64,000 bases of DNA from Cyclobacteriaceae bacterium (GTDB taxonomy: Bacteria > Bacteroidota > Bacteroidia > Cytophagales > Cyclobacteriaceae): assembly GCA_020832305.1 (NCBI GenBank), contig JAFIEV010000082.1:62001-126000 (forward strand). The letters run 5' to 3'. A model generated the notes under the pieces. The model saw only the letters and a program-made list of their open reading frames with translations. It was not told the DNA's origin and did not search any database. Position 1 is the stretch's first letter. The number at the start of each line of letters is the position of its first letter. Below, piece by piece: positions 27,715-36,475 of the stretch. The position numbers were made by a program, and so were the translations under genes.

Positions 27715-29115
27715 ATGAAAAAAGGTCTTATTGCACAATTGGACTCGGTAAATGAGTTTGAAAGGGAGCCGGTGCCGGTTGGGCAGCAGCGTAGTTTCAA
27801 AAACTTTCTAGGTATGTATGCTGGTGAACATACCGCGGGTACCGAATTTGTAATAGGTCCTTTATTTGTTGCACATGGTGTAACAGCATTTGAGTTAGTA
27901 TTCGGATTGTTAATTGGAAATTTACTGGCAGTACTGAGTTGGGCTTTCTTAACTGCACCAATAGCAGTAAAGGTAAGATTAACTATGTATTTCCAATTGG
28001 AAAAAATTTGCGGACCGATATTGGTTAAAGTTTACAATGTGGTTAATGGTCTCATGTTTTGCTTTTTAGCCGGCTCAATGATTGCAGTTTCTGCTACGGC
28101 AGTAGGCATTCCATTTGGCATCCCTATGCCCTCCCTTAGTGATTTTTATCCAAGTAGTATAGGATGGATTATCACTGTACTTTTTATAGGAGCCATCACT
28201 ACCATTATAGCGATGTTTGGCTATCATTGGGTTTCTAAGTTTTCTAATATTGCCGCCCCGTGGATGATTTTGATTTTTTTTGCAGCTGGCATTGCCGTAC
28301 TTCCAAACCTTGGGGTTACTAAAATTTCGGATTTCTGGACAGTTGCCAATGAAAAAATATGGACCGGGGAGGTAATGTCGGGACAAAGCAAATTTACGCT
28401 TTGGCATGTAATATTCTTCTCCTGGTTTGCTAATATGGCGATGCATATCGGAATGGCAGATCTCTCCATTTTGCGTTATGCAAAAAAATGGTATTATGGT
28501 TTTACCTCTGCTACAGGAATGTATATAGGGCACTATTTTGCCTGGATTGCTTCTGGTATTTTATATGCGCTGTTTCTCCAACAATCAAATCAAAGTACCG
28601 AATTTGCCCCTGGCGTTATAGCATATCAGGCGGCAGGTATTGCTGGTGCAGTATGTGTTGTCATTGCTGGATGGACCACTGCCAATCCTACCATTTACAG
28701 GGCGGGACTTGCGTTACAATCTTTAAAACCGACCGCCAAAACCTGGAAGGTAACCCTTATAACCGGAGCGCTAACTACGCTGGCAGCCTGTTTTCCTGCA
28801 CTTGTAATGAAGCTGCTGGATTTTGTAGCTTTATATGGTTTATTACTTATGCCGATGGGTGCAGTTATATTCATTGACTTCTGGCTGATACCTAAGTTAT
28901 CACTTATACCCAATTATGCAGCCTATAAAGGAATTAAGATAAACTGGTCAGCCGGTCTTACATGGGTTGTTACATTGTTTCTTTGTGTAGCTATAAACCA
29001 GGTTTTTGGTATAGAAATCTTTTTTCTGGGATTACCCGGTTGGTTTATTGCAGCATTTCTATATATAGTATTAAGTAAATTATTGCAAAAACCCATTCAA
29101 TTAAGTGCAAGATGA
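27715..29115 (+). CDS. NCS1-family nucleobase/cation symporter (cytosine permease-like)
   Basis: 466 aa with about 12 hydrophobic segments. The N-terminal cytoplasmic stretch leads into GMYAGEHTAGTEFVIGPLFVAHGVTAFE (TM1 region), as in NCS1 transporters of the CodB/PucI/Fui type. The central AAPWMILIFFAAG and WTTANPTIYRAGLALQSL blocks also fit the family; TTANPT corresponds to the conserved T-x-N segment of TM8-like helices. Likely imports a purine, pyrimidine or related heterocycle with Na+ or H+. Specificity cannot be called. A 60-aa membrane protein overlaps its stop. Confidence 0.85.
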   Translation: MKKGLIAQLDSVNEFEREPVPVGQQRSFKNFLGMYAGEHTAGTEFVIGPLFVAHGVTAFELVFGLLIGNLLAVLSWAFLTAPIAVKVRLTMYFQLEKICGPILVKVYNVVNGLMFCFLAGSMIAVSATAVGIPFGIPMPSLSDFYPSSIGWIITVLFIGAITTIIAMFGYHWVSKFSNIAAPWMILIFFAAGIAVLPNLGVTKISDFWTVANEKIWTGEVMSGQSKFTLWHVIFFSWFANMAMHIGMADLSILRYAKKWYYGFTSATGMYIGHYFAWIASGILYALFLQQSNQSTEFAPGVIAYQAAGIAGAVCVVIAGWTTANPTIYRAGLALQSLKPTAKTWKVTLITGALTTLAACFPALVMKLLDFVALYGLLLMPMGAVIFIDFWLIPKLSLIPNYAAYKGIKINWSAGLTWVVTLFLCVAINQVFGIEIFFLGLPGWFIAAFLYIVLSKLLQKPIQLSAR

Positions 29116-29294
29116 AAGTGATTCTACAATTAATTTCTTTTGCAGGATTGGTACTCACCATTATTCCTGCATTGCTAACCTTTTCAGGAATTATTGGCAT
29201 GGATACCAATAAATCTCTTATGCTTGTGGGTATGATACTATGGTTCGCCAGCGCACCATTATGGATGCATAAAAAAAGAGAAGATCAGGTCTAA
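29112..29294 (+). CDS. Small two-helix membrane protein coupled to the NCS1 transporter
   Basis: 60 aa with two transmembrane helices (about 3-24 and 34-52) and a charged tail HKKREDQV. Its ATG overlaps the transporter stop by 4 bases (ATGA), which implies translational coupling. The pattern AGLVLTIIPALLTFSG...LMLVGMILWF resembles small Bacteroidota proteins found beside transporters. It may be an accessory subunit or stabiliser; this is inferred only from size and coupling. Confidence 0.65.
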   Translation: MKVILQLISFAGLVLTIIPALLTFSGIIGMDTNKSLMLVGMILWFASAPLWMHKKREDQV

Positions 29295-29296
29295 GC

Positions 29297-30100
29297 TTAC
29301 CGACAGTGGTCTGACAGCATGTCTTTGGCATAAGGTACTTTTTTATTGTGTGCCTCGGCAAAATCACGACATGCCCTTCGCATATCTTTCAACATCAGGT
29401 AACAGTAACCCCTTCTTGCAAATGCATCCTCCGGCCCTGACAATTCTATCGCTTTATTCAAATCATTTATGGCTACTCTCCAGTAATTGATGGCCATAAA
29501 GCATTTAGCACGGTTGTAATACGCCATCATAAAATCTTTATCTTCTTTTATGCTATTGCCAAAGTCATAGATAGCTCCAAAAATGTCACCAGTTCTGGCG
29601 CGGGCTATTCCTCTGTGGTACGTTGCATGAAGATGATTCCTATCTAGTTCAAGGCAGTTTTCAAGCGCCTCCAGTGCTTCTTTATTTTCACCGAGTTTCA
29701 GCAAACATACTCCTAATAAATATTGCGCCTCTACCATTTGAGGTGCATACATAACAGTGTTTTTTAAATCAACATAGGCTTCATTAAAAAGTGAATCCTT
29801 CCAATAAGTTCTGCCACGTCCCAGAAAAGATTCAATATGGTAGGGCTGTAAGCGCAGGGTTTTAGTATAATACAAACGACTTTTCTCATATTCGCCGATC
29901 TCCTCATACGTTCTTGCAAGATTATACATGGTGCTCCAGTCCTGGGGCTCCAAATTTATAACCTTTGTAAAATGAAATCTGGCTTCCAGATAGTTCCCAT
30001 CCTCAAATTCTTTAAGACCCTTGATCTTATGATCATATGTACACGAGCTTTGCAGGAACAAATGAGTGATTAAAAAAATATAAACTACAAAACGAACCAT
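29297..30100 (-). CDS. TPR-repeat lipoprotein
   Basis: 267 aa from ATG 30100, chosen because it opens MVRFVVYIFLITHLFLQSSC with a lipobox Cys20; an ATG seven codons upstream is possible. About six TPR units follow (GNYLEARFHFTKVI, GEYEKSRLYYTKTL, SLFNEAYVDLKNTV, GENKEALEALENCL, GDIFGAIYDFGNSI, NYWRVAINDLNKAI). Outer or inner membrane scaffold is likely; partners unknown. It converges with the small membrane protein gene, two bases apart. Confidence 0.8.
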   Translation of the reverse strand: MVRFVVYIFLITHLFLQSSCTYDHKIKGLKEFEDGNYLEARFHFTKVINLEPQDWSTMYNLARTYEEIGEYEKSRLYYTKTLRLQPYHIESFLGRGRTYWKDSLFNEAYVDLKNTVMYAPQMVEAQYLLGVCLLKLGENKEALEALENCLELDRNHLHATYHRGIARARTGDIFGAIYDFGNSIKEDKDFMMAYYNRAKCFMAINYWRVAINDLNKAIELSGPEDAFARRGYCYLMLKDMRRACRDFAEAHNKKVPYAKDMLSDHCR

Positions 30101-30336
30101 ACTTTCCTTACTGAAAAACAACTGAGAAATTTCACGTAGACTGAAATATCAACGAATAAACAAATTTTCTGTTATAAAAATAAACCATATTGATAAACCG
30201 GAACTTTCTTTTCAGTCTGTCATTATATGCTCTGCACAAAAATGATTTTCATAAATCTACAATGTAAAGTTGCACCTTAGTTTCTGCTATTTTATTTTGC
30301 CATTTATTCCTCTGAATTACATCGCTTTAAACAGAT

Positions 30337-30696
30337 ATGTCAACTTCATCTAGCAGATTCTTAAAATTTTGGTGTTATACGTGGATCGGCTTGTTTATTT
30401 TGTTTGCTTTATTACAATTAAACGACCCTGATCCGGAGATTTGGATGACCTTTTATTTTTTGGCTGCTGCGATTCATTTTGCTTTTTTATACCTGAAATT
30501 GCCGGTGTTGATTATTATTATATATGCACTTCTGGCATTTAGCTGGTCATTTTTGCAATTGCCTGAAACTTTTGAGGGGTTTGCACAGAAAGAAACACAT
30601 AATATGAATGTTGAAGAGGCCAGGGAGAGTGCAGGCCTTTTACTTACCGGTCTGGTTACTTTACTTACACTATTGATTTATAAAAAACAATCCTGA
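30337..30696 (+). CDS. TMEM220-family membrane protein
   Basis: 119 aa with four hydrophobic segments. The family marks are QLNDPDPEIWMTFY near residue 28 and NVEEARESAGLLLTGL near residue 90. TMEM220 proteins occur from Bacteroidota to vertebrates; the biochemical function is unknown. Lone gene, convergent with the PorT-type barrel gene. Confidence 0.82.
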   Translation: MSTSSSRFLKFWCYTWIGLFILFALLQLNDPDPEIWMTFYFLAAAIHFAFLYLKLPVLIIIIYALLAFSWSFLQLPETFEGFAQKETHNMNVEEARESAGLLLTGLVTLLTLLIYKKQS

Positions 30697-30723
30697 AATT
30701 TTTATTCCAGGTATGCTATCAGT

Positions 30724-31362
30724 CTAAAACATTATGCCAAATTCCAAAGTAAATAAGTCATTCTTTATAGAAAGCTCTCTACCCGTAAAATTATTTCGAT
30801 TCGCAACATTAAACAATCCCCTTTGGTAAGAAAATCCTACAAAATAGGAAGTATTTACTCCCAGGTTTTGTTCAATGCCTGTACCCAGGGTCATACCAAT
30901 ATCAAAAGGCAAAAATCTCGTAATTCCCACAGGCAAATTATCCCTTCGGTTGGTATGAATAAGAATTTCTGTAACACCACCAGCCTGAAAATATAATCTT
31001 TTATCTATGGCAATTTCATTGGTATACATTTTTAAGGTAAGTGGCACTTGCAGGTATTGAAGACTATAATTCTTTGAAAAATTTCTTTCCTGATCAAAAG
31101 AATCAAATTTAACCCTTTTTGACAGGTAGTTGATTCCAGTACTAAAATAATAATGTGTGCCTATAGGAAAATCAGCTATTATACCCATGGTTGGACGCAG
31201 GCCGATACCCGAAATATCTGAACCCGGCTTATCTGGATCTTCAAACCTTCCCATTTGAAGGGCAGGTGAGAACCGGAGTCCAAGATTCACCTGGCCCATT
31301 GCCTGATAACAGAAAGAAATACTTATAATTGCAAAAATAAAAACAGATTTAAATTGTTTCAT
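30724..31362 (-). CDS. Outer-membrane beta-barrel protein, PorT/OMP_b-brl type
   Basis: 212 aa from ATG 31362, where a clean signal peptide begins (MKQFKSVFIFAIISISFCYQ, cleaved after AMGQ). The body alternates strands and turns (VNLGLRFSPALQM, YYFSTGINYLSK, LQVPLTLKMY, FVGFSYQRGLF) and ends in F (LEFGIMF), as in small barrels of the PorT family. Nine more upstream codons are open but do not look like a signal. Its start codon overlaps that of the divergent gldB-like gene. Confidence 0.78.
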   Translation of the reverse strand: MKQFKSVFIFAIISISFCYQAMGQVNLGLRFSPALQMGRFEDPDKPGSDISGIGLRPTMGIIADFPIGTHYYFSTGINYLSKRVKFDSFDQERNFSKNYSLQYLQVPLTLKMYTNEIAIDKRLYFQAGGVTEILIHTNRRDNLPVGITRFLPFDIGMTLGTGIEQNLGVNTSYFVGFSYQRGLFNVANRNNFTGRELSIKNDLFTLEFGIMF

Positions 31363-32416
31363 GTCGACAAGTTTTAAAACTCTATTCAAAATTAATCAAA
31401 TCGCTTCATACATAAGTAGCTCAGCAATTATATTGTTTGCTCTTATCTTAATAACCTTTTCCGGATGCAATAAAAAAGAAGAACAATGTATTGATGCTCC
31501 CGATGTTAGTTCGATTGAAGTCACTATTCAAATAGATCGGCTCGAAAGAAAGATCAGGCAAGCGAATAGTCCTGAAGAAATTCTAAATATTTTAAATAAC
31601 AATGAAGATTTCGCCCGGGAATTTATAGGCATGAATCCATGGACGGATAAAGTAATGTTGGCAGACCATTTTTTTGAACTTCTTCAAAATGAAGGAATTG
31701 ATACCCTCTTTCTGGAGGTGGAGCAAATATTCGGTGATATATCAACAATAGAGCAACAATTTGAAGATGCGTTCAGACATATCCTGTACTTCTATCCGAA
31801 TTTTAAAATTCCAGCAATTCAGACTACTGTTACAGGTTTTGCCAGTGATATGTTTATTTCTGACCAGCAAATTATTTTTGGATTAGATTACTATTTAGGT
31901 CCTAATGCTACCTTTCTGCCGATGGACGTACCTTCTTACATACTTAAAAGGTATCAAAAAGAGTATTTGGTCCCTCAAACATTATTGCTAATTGCTGATC
32001 GATTTATAAAATCTGATCCATCTGACCAGACTGCCCTCTCTGAAATGATATATTATGGTAAAGCCTATCAGTTTGTTAAACAGATGATGCCTTGTGTTGC
32101 AGATTCTCTTATAACCGGCTATACAATTGAAGAGAGTATAGATATTAAAAGATTTGAATCAGTTATTTGGGCAAGTATGATTGAAAACGAATTTGTATAC
32201 GAAACCAACCATACCATTAAACAAAAAATATTGGGTGAAAGGCCCAAGACTTACGAGATTGGTGAAAAGTGTCCGGGCCGTATTGGCAGGTGGACAGGTT
32301 GGCAGATTGTTCAACAATATTTAAGAAATAATCCAGGAGTAAGTCTGCAGGAATTAATGGTAAATACTGATGCTCAACAAATATTTCAGGATTCTAAATA
32401 CAAACCAGGAAAGTAA
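31361..32416 (+). CDS. gldB: GldB-like gliding motility lipoprotein
   Basis: 351 aa. The lipobox ends at Cys36 (LITFSGC). The body resembles GldB from Flavobacterium, a lipoprotein required for gliding and linked to type IX secretion: DIERLERKI-like start after the lipobox, RHILYFYPNFKIP, FGLDYYLG, and the C-terminal signature GRIGRWTGWQIVQQYLRNNP followed by SLQELM. GldB lacks a known enzymatic motif. It is alone here; other gld genes are not adjacent. Start ATG overlaps the start codon of the minus-strand barrel gene (CATG). Confidence 0.83.
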   Translation: MSTSFKTLFKINQIASYISSSAIILFALILITFSGCNKKEEQCIDAPDVSSIEVTIQIDRLERKIRQANSPEEILNILNNNEDFAREFIGMNPWTDKVMLADHFFELLQNEGIDTLFLEVEQIFGDISTIEQQFEDAFRHILYFYPNFKIPAIQTTVTGFASDMFISDQQIIFGLDYYLGPNATFLPMDVPSYILKRYQKEYLVPQTLLLIADRFIKSDPSDQTALSEMIYYGKAYQFVKQMMPCVADSLITGYTIEESIDIKRFESVIWASMIENEFVYETNHTIKQKILGERPKTYEIGEKCPGRIGRWTGWQIVQQYLRNNPGVSLQELMVNTDAQQIFQDSKYKPGK

Positions 32417-32434
32417 CTGTAGTATCGCCCTGAA

Positions 32435-33502
32435 TCAGCAAAGTTTCACATAGCTACCCAACAGTTTAATGTCTTTCTTATGTTTGTCAAGAACTGGTAC
32501 AACGTTTGGATCCATAAAATGTCCTTCAAAATCTATATAAAACCAATATTTAAAAGTCTTACCTTTCTTTGCCGGTCGACTTTCAATCTTAGTCAAATTA
32601 ATACCAGCATGATAGAAGTCTTGCAGAAATGTTACGAGACTACCCGGTTTGTCAGATGCCCTGGCAAGTATGGTGGTTTTATCATGGCCCCCTGCCTGGT
32701 TAACCATATCTTTGGCAATAATTAAAAACCTGGTAAAATTGTCCTCTGAGTCTTCAATATTATGAAACAAAATGGGCAGGTTAAATTTTGTAGCAGCTAT
32801 ATGAGAACAGATTGCCGCTGCACCTGGTTCTCTTTTGGCCATTTTTACTGCTTTCGAAGTTGAATCAACCGGAATCAATTCAACGTCCCTATCGAGAAAT
32901 GTTTCTGATATAAATTTTCTGCATTGCCTGAAAGCAATATCCCTTGAAAACACTTTTCTTATCTCATTAATACTTTCTTCAATAGAACCCAAAGCAAAAT
33001 GTATTGACAAAGGCACTTCTGCTACAATATTTAAATCGTACATACTCAAAAGGTCGATTGTCTCTGTAACGATACCTTCCTGATTGTTTTCAAGTGGTAT
33101 AACGCCAAAGCGTGCACGACCTGTCTCTACAGATTCGAAGACCGACTTTATAGTATCCAAGGGCAAATAATCGCTCATTGCCCCAAAACGGCTCTCAGCA
33201 GCCTGGTGGGTAAAACTATTTTCAGGGCCAAGGTAAGCAACAAGCTCTGGTAGCTCAAGATTTCTGCTGATGGCAAAAATTTCATAATAAATGGCCTCAA
33301 TGGCCTGTCTGTTAAGAGGCCCCTTATTTAACCTGCAAAGGCGATCAACAATCGACTTTTCCCTTTCAGGCCGATAAATAGCGGTTTTTGTAACCCTTTT
33401 CAATTCTCCGACCTTTCTTACTACTTCCATCCTCTTGTTGAGAATTTCGAGTAATTGATTGTCGAGCTGATCGATTTCCTTTCTGTATTGATCCAGATCC
33501 AA
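32435..33502 (-). CDS. pheA: Bifunctional chorismate mutase / prephenate dehydratase (P-protein)
   Basis: 355 aa. It makes phenylpyruvate from chorismate in two steps, for phenylalanine. Domains: AroQ-type chorismate mutase (about 1-85, RKEIDQLDNQLLEILNKRMEV), prephenate dehydratase (about 88-265, with YLGPENSFTHQA and the catalytic DSEDNFTRF), and an ACT domain (about 275-355) with the Phe-binding ESRP motif and the GSL-like KPGSL. The domain order matches the E. coli P-protein, slightly shorter. Single gene here. Feedback by Phe is expected from the ACT motif. Confidence 0.95.
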   Translation of the reverse strand: MDLDQYRKEIDQLDNQLLEILNKRMEVVRKVGELKRVTKTAIYRPEREKSIVDRLCRLNKGPLNRQAIEAIYYEIFAISRNLELPELVAYLGPENSFTHQAAESRFGAMSDYLPLDTIKSVFESVETGRARFGVIPLENNQEGIVTETIDLLSMYDLNIVAEVPLSIHFALGSIEESINEIRKVFSRDIAFRQCRKFISETFLDRDVELIPVDSTSKAVKMAKREPGAAAICSHIAATKFNLPILFHNIEDSEDNFTRFLIIAKDMVNQAGGHDKTTILARASDKPGSLVTFLQDFYHAGINLTKIESRPAKKGKTFKYWFYIDFEGHFMDPNVVPVLDKHKKDIKLLGSYVKLC

Positions 33503-33634
33503 GATAATATACTTTAAATATGTGTTTCAGTTTTGATTATACCATGGATAAAATACGGTATAAAATGAACTTATTCGTCGAATTCAAATGGTAAAGCTAT
33601 TATTTTTTTCTCAAGTATTAAAGAGAATTTTTTC

Positions 33635-33727
33635 ATGGATCCAAGCCCAATTAAAATATGTAAGCTTAAATGGTTATTTTGGCGCATGAAATCAGCTGTC
33701 GTAAAATGTTGTGATTGTAACCTATAA
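33635..33727 (+). CDS. Possible 30-aa micropeptide before the histidine kinase
   Basis: An ATG at 33635 with AAAGAGA ten bases upstream opens 30 codons ending CCDCNL at a TAA, five bases before the kinase start. Cys-rich end and spacing could mean a leader peptide. This may be chance in AT-rich DNA. Confidence 0.2.
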   Translation: MDPSPIKICKLKWLFWRMKSAVVKCCDCNL

Positions 33728-33732
33728 ATTCA

Positions 33733-34470
33733 ATGAAAGATATAGATGCGCTACTACATGAAATTGAAGAATTAAAAATAGATAAGATGAGCCTTTTAAA
33801 GGTTATCTCTCATGATATCAGGGCTCCGTTTAATCGCATTTTTGCATTTCTTCAGTTATTTAAATATTCTCAGGACAATCTCAATAACGAACAAATAGGT
33901 TATCTGAATTCTATCTATAAGGAGGTAATGGGAGGACTGGAAATGATAAAAAACCTAAATGGTTTGAGAGAGATTGACAGACAAGCAGCAGACTTTACCC
34001 TTACTAATGTATTAGCTTCTGATCTCCTTAAAAAATCAATCATACATTTAGAAGAATTATTTCTTTTAAAAAATATTGAGATCAGGCACAGACTCACTGA
34101 TATGGATGTAAAAGTGAAAGCAGATGAGTTTTATCTCACAAAAATTTTTGATAATCTTCTTTCGAATATGGTAAAGTATACGCCTCTGGGTGGCAGCTGT
34201 GAAATAACTGCTTTTGCAAAAGAAAACACATTTGAATTAAGATTTACCAACCAAGGAGAACCTATTCCTGAAAATGAAAGGTCAGAATTATTTAAACGGT
34301 ATAAAAAATTATCCATAAAACCCACACAAGGAGAAAGTCAATCGGGTCTCGGGCTATATCTCAGCAAGTTTTATATCGATAATATGGGAGGAGAATTACG
34401 ATATAATCCTGCAGGCAACTCTTCCTCTTTTTTACTTACCCTTCAGTTGTCAAAATCAGATCAGCAATAA
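33733..34470 (+). CDS. Soluble sensor histidine kinase without an input domain
   Basis: 245 aa. The H-box starts almost at once (H27 in VISHDIRAPFNRI) after a short helix, and there is no transmembrane or PAS region. The ATPase part has an N-box DNLLSNMVKY and a G2-like SGLGLYLSKFYIDNMGG. The G1 box, usually DxGxGI, is FTNQGEPIPE, so the acidic residue that contacts adenine is missing or moved. No response regulator is adjacent. It may take input from a partner or be a degenerate kinase. Confidence 0.85.
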   Translation: MKDIDALLHEIEELKIDKMSLLKVISHDIRAPFNRIFAFLQLFKYSQDNLNNEQIGYLNSIYKEVMGGLEMIKNLNGLREIDRQAADFTLTNVLASDLLKKSIIHLEELFLLKNIEIRHRLTDMDVKVKADEFYLTKIFDNLLSNMVKYTPLGGSCEITAFAKENTFELRFTNQGEPIPENERSELFKRYKKLSIKPTQGESQSGLGLYLSKFYIDNMGGELRYNPAGNSSSFLLTLQLSKSDQQ

Positions 34471-34476
34471 AAATAA

Positions 34477-34507
34477 ACCGGGTTAAAAAGTAATTTAATA
34501 GCCCGGT
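34477..34507. terminator. Weak bidirectional terminator between the kinase gene and rfbA
   Basis: ACCGGG (34477-34482) pairs with CCCGGT (34502-34507) across a 19-base AT-rich loop, in the 49-base gap between convergent genes. Confidence 0.4.
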
Positions 34508-34519
34508 GTACATGACTTT

Positions 34520-35380
34520 TTATCGAATGAGTCTTAATAAATAGTCACCATAACCACTTTTTACAAGAGGCTGAGCAATTTTTTCAAGCTGAGCTTCATT
34601 TATATAGCCCATTCTGTAAGCAACTTCTTCAATACAACCGATTTTCAAACCCTGTCTTTCTTCGATAACCTGAACAAAAGTTCCGGCTTGCATCAAAGAG
34701 GCAAAAGTTCCTGTATCAAGCCAGGCCGTGCCTCTGTCAAGAATACTAACCGAGAGCTTAGCCATTTCAAGATAAATTTTATTTACATCAGTAATTTCCA
34801 ATTCACCCCGCGGACTTGGTTTGAGGTTAGCTGCAATATCTACTACCTGATTATCGTAAAAGTATAAGCCAGGTACCGCATAATTTGATTTGGGTTTTAA
34901 AGGCTTTTCCTCTATTGATATGGCTTTATACTGCTCATTAAACTCTACTACACCATACCTCTCAGGGTCGTTTACATGGTAGGCAAAAACCACACCACCA
35001 TCAGGATCGTTATTTCGATGGAGTAAACGGCCCATACCAGCACCATAAAATATATTATCACCCAGCACTAGTGCTGCCTTATCTTGTCCGATAAACTGAG
35101 CCCCAATAATAAATGCCTGCGCAAGACCTTCTGGTTTTGGTTGTTCTGCGTATGAAAAATTACACCCAAGGTTGCTGCCATCTCCAAGTAGCTTTTCAAA
35201 ATTAGGTAAATCATAAGGAGTAGATATAATGAGAACATCTTTTATGCCAGCCATCATAAGGGTAGATAAAGGATAATATATCATTGGTTTATCGTAAACC
35301 GGCATAAGCTGCTTGCTCACCGCAAGGGTAAGAGGATGTAGCCGGGTGCCTGAGCCTCCGGCAAGTATGATTCCTTTCAT
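34520..35380 (-). CDS. rfbA: Glucose-1-phosphate thymidylyltransferase
   Basis: 286 aa. It makes dTDP-glucose from dTTP and glucose 1-phosphate. The nucleotidyltransferase signature [11 protein letters not shown] is at 8-18; further blocks are [24 protein letters not shown] and [11 protein letters not shown]. Short RmlA-type length. It is the last gene of the minus-strand nucleotide-sugar cluster, 30 bases after rfbB. The usual rfbC and rfbD are not here, so the end sugar may not be rhamnose. Confidence 0.96.
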   Translation of the reverse strand: MKGIILAGGSGTRLHPLTLAVSKQLMPVYDKPMIYYPLSTLMMAGIKDVLIISTPYDLPNFEKLLGDGSNLGCNFSYAEQPKPEGLAQAFIIGAQFIGQDKAALVLGDNIFYGAGMGRLLHRNNDPDGGVVFAYHVNDPERYGVVEFNEQYKAISIEEKPLKPKSNYAVPGLYFYDNQVVDIAANLKPSPRGELEITDVNKIYLEMAKLSVSILDRGTAWLDTGTFASLMQAGTFVQVIEERQGLKIGCIEEVAYRMGYINEAQLEKIAQPLVKSGYGDYLLRLIR

Positions 35381-35410
35381 TCTACTGGACTTTAATAATT
35401 ATAAGCAAAT

Positions 35411-36460
35411 TTATTCTCCATATTGAACTTCATAGTACTGCTGGTAGGCTCCTGACGTAACATTGTCAAGCCATGTCTGATTACTGAGATACCAGTCTAC
35501 GGTTTTTTCTAATCCTTCTTCAAATTGGAGCGATGGCTGCCAACCTAATTCATGCATAATTTTATTAGCATCAATTGCATATCTCAGGTCATGGCCTGCC
35601 CTGTCTTTTACGTAGGTAATAAGTTTTTCACTGCTGCCTGCCTCGCGGCCAAGCTTGTTATCCATCACCTTACAGAGAAGCTTAATCAAATCAAGATTTT
35701 TCCATTCGTTAAAACCACCTATATTATAGGTCTCACCTACCTTTCCTTTATGGTAAATATCGTCTATTGCTCTTGCATGATCGACGACAAACAACCAATC
35801 CCTTACATTATCACCTTTGCCATATACGGGTAATGGCTTATTATTTCTGATGTTATTTATAAATAAAGGCAATAACTTTTCGGGAAACTGATTAGGACCA
35901 TAATTATTGGAACAGTTACTAATTACTACAGGCAAACCATAGGTATTATGGTAGGCCCTTACAAAATGATCTGAACCAGCTTTGCTGGCTGAATAGGGCG
36001 ATTGCGGATCGTAGGGTGTTTCTTCTGTGAAGTATCCGCCATCATCAAGAGATCCATAAACTTCATCCGTCGAAACATGATAAAATAAGTGTTGGTCCAT
36101 ATCATCCTTCCAACTTTGCCTTGCTGCATTTAACAAATTCACTGTTCCAACAATATTGGTATAAATAAACTCCATAGGATTGGCAATACTGCGATCTACA
36201 TGAGATTCTGCTGCCAGATGGATAATTCCATCAAATCTATGCTCTGAGAATAATTTAAAAACAGCTTCTTCATCAACAATATCAATTTTTAAAAAATGAT
36301 AATTATCTGCGTTTTCTACATCTCGCAGATTTTCAAGATTGCCGGCATAGGTAAGCTTATCTAGATTATATACCTGATAGTCTTTGTATTTATTCACAAA
36401 CAACCTGACAACATGCGAGCCGATAAAACCGGCCCCACCAGTTATAAGTAATTTTTTCAT
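35411..36460 (-). CDS. rfbB: dTDP-glucose 4,6-dehydratase
   Basis: 349 aa extended SDR that turns dTDP-glucose into dTDP-4-keto-6-deoxyglucose. NAD-binding GGAGFIGSH (8-16), the catalytic STDEVYG segment and YSASKAGSDH (Tyr-x-x-x-Lys) are present, plus RDWLFVVDHARA near the substrate site. Length is standard. It sits 15 bases after the UDP-glucuronate decarboxylase gene and before rfbA. Confidence 0.96.
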   Translation of the reverse strand: MKKLLITGGAGFIGSHVVRLFVNKYKDYQVYNLDKLTYAGNLENLRDVENADNYHFLKIDIVDEEAVFKLFSEHRFDGIIHLAAESHVDRSIANPMEFIYTNIVGTVNLLNAARQSWKDDMDQHLFYHVSTDEVYGSLDDGGYFTEETPYDPQSPYSASKAGSDHFVRAYHNTYGLPVVISNCSNNYGPNQFPEKLLPLFINNIRNNKPLPVYGKGDNVRDWLFVVDHARAIDDIYHKGKVGETYNIGGFNEWKNLDLIKLLCKVMDNKLGREAGSSEKLITYVKDRAGHDLRYAIDANKIMHELGWQPSLQFEEGLEKTVDWYLSNQTWLDNVTSGAYQQYYEVQYGE

Positions 36461-36475
36461 GGATTCAGCCGGATT

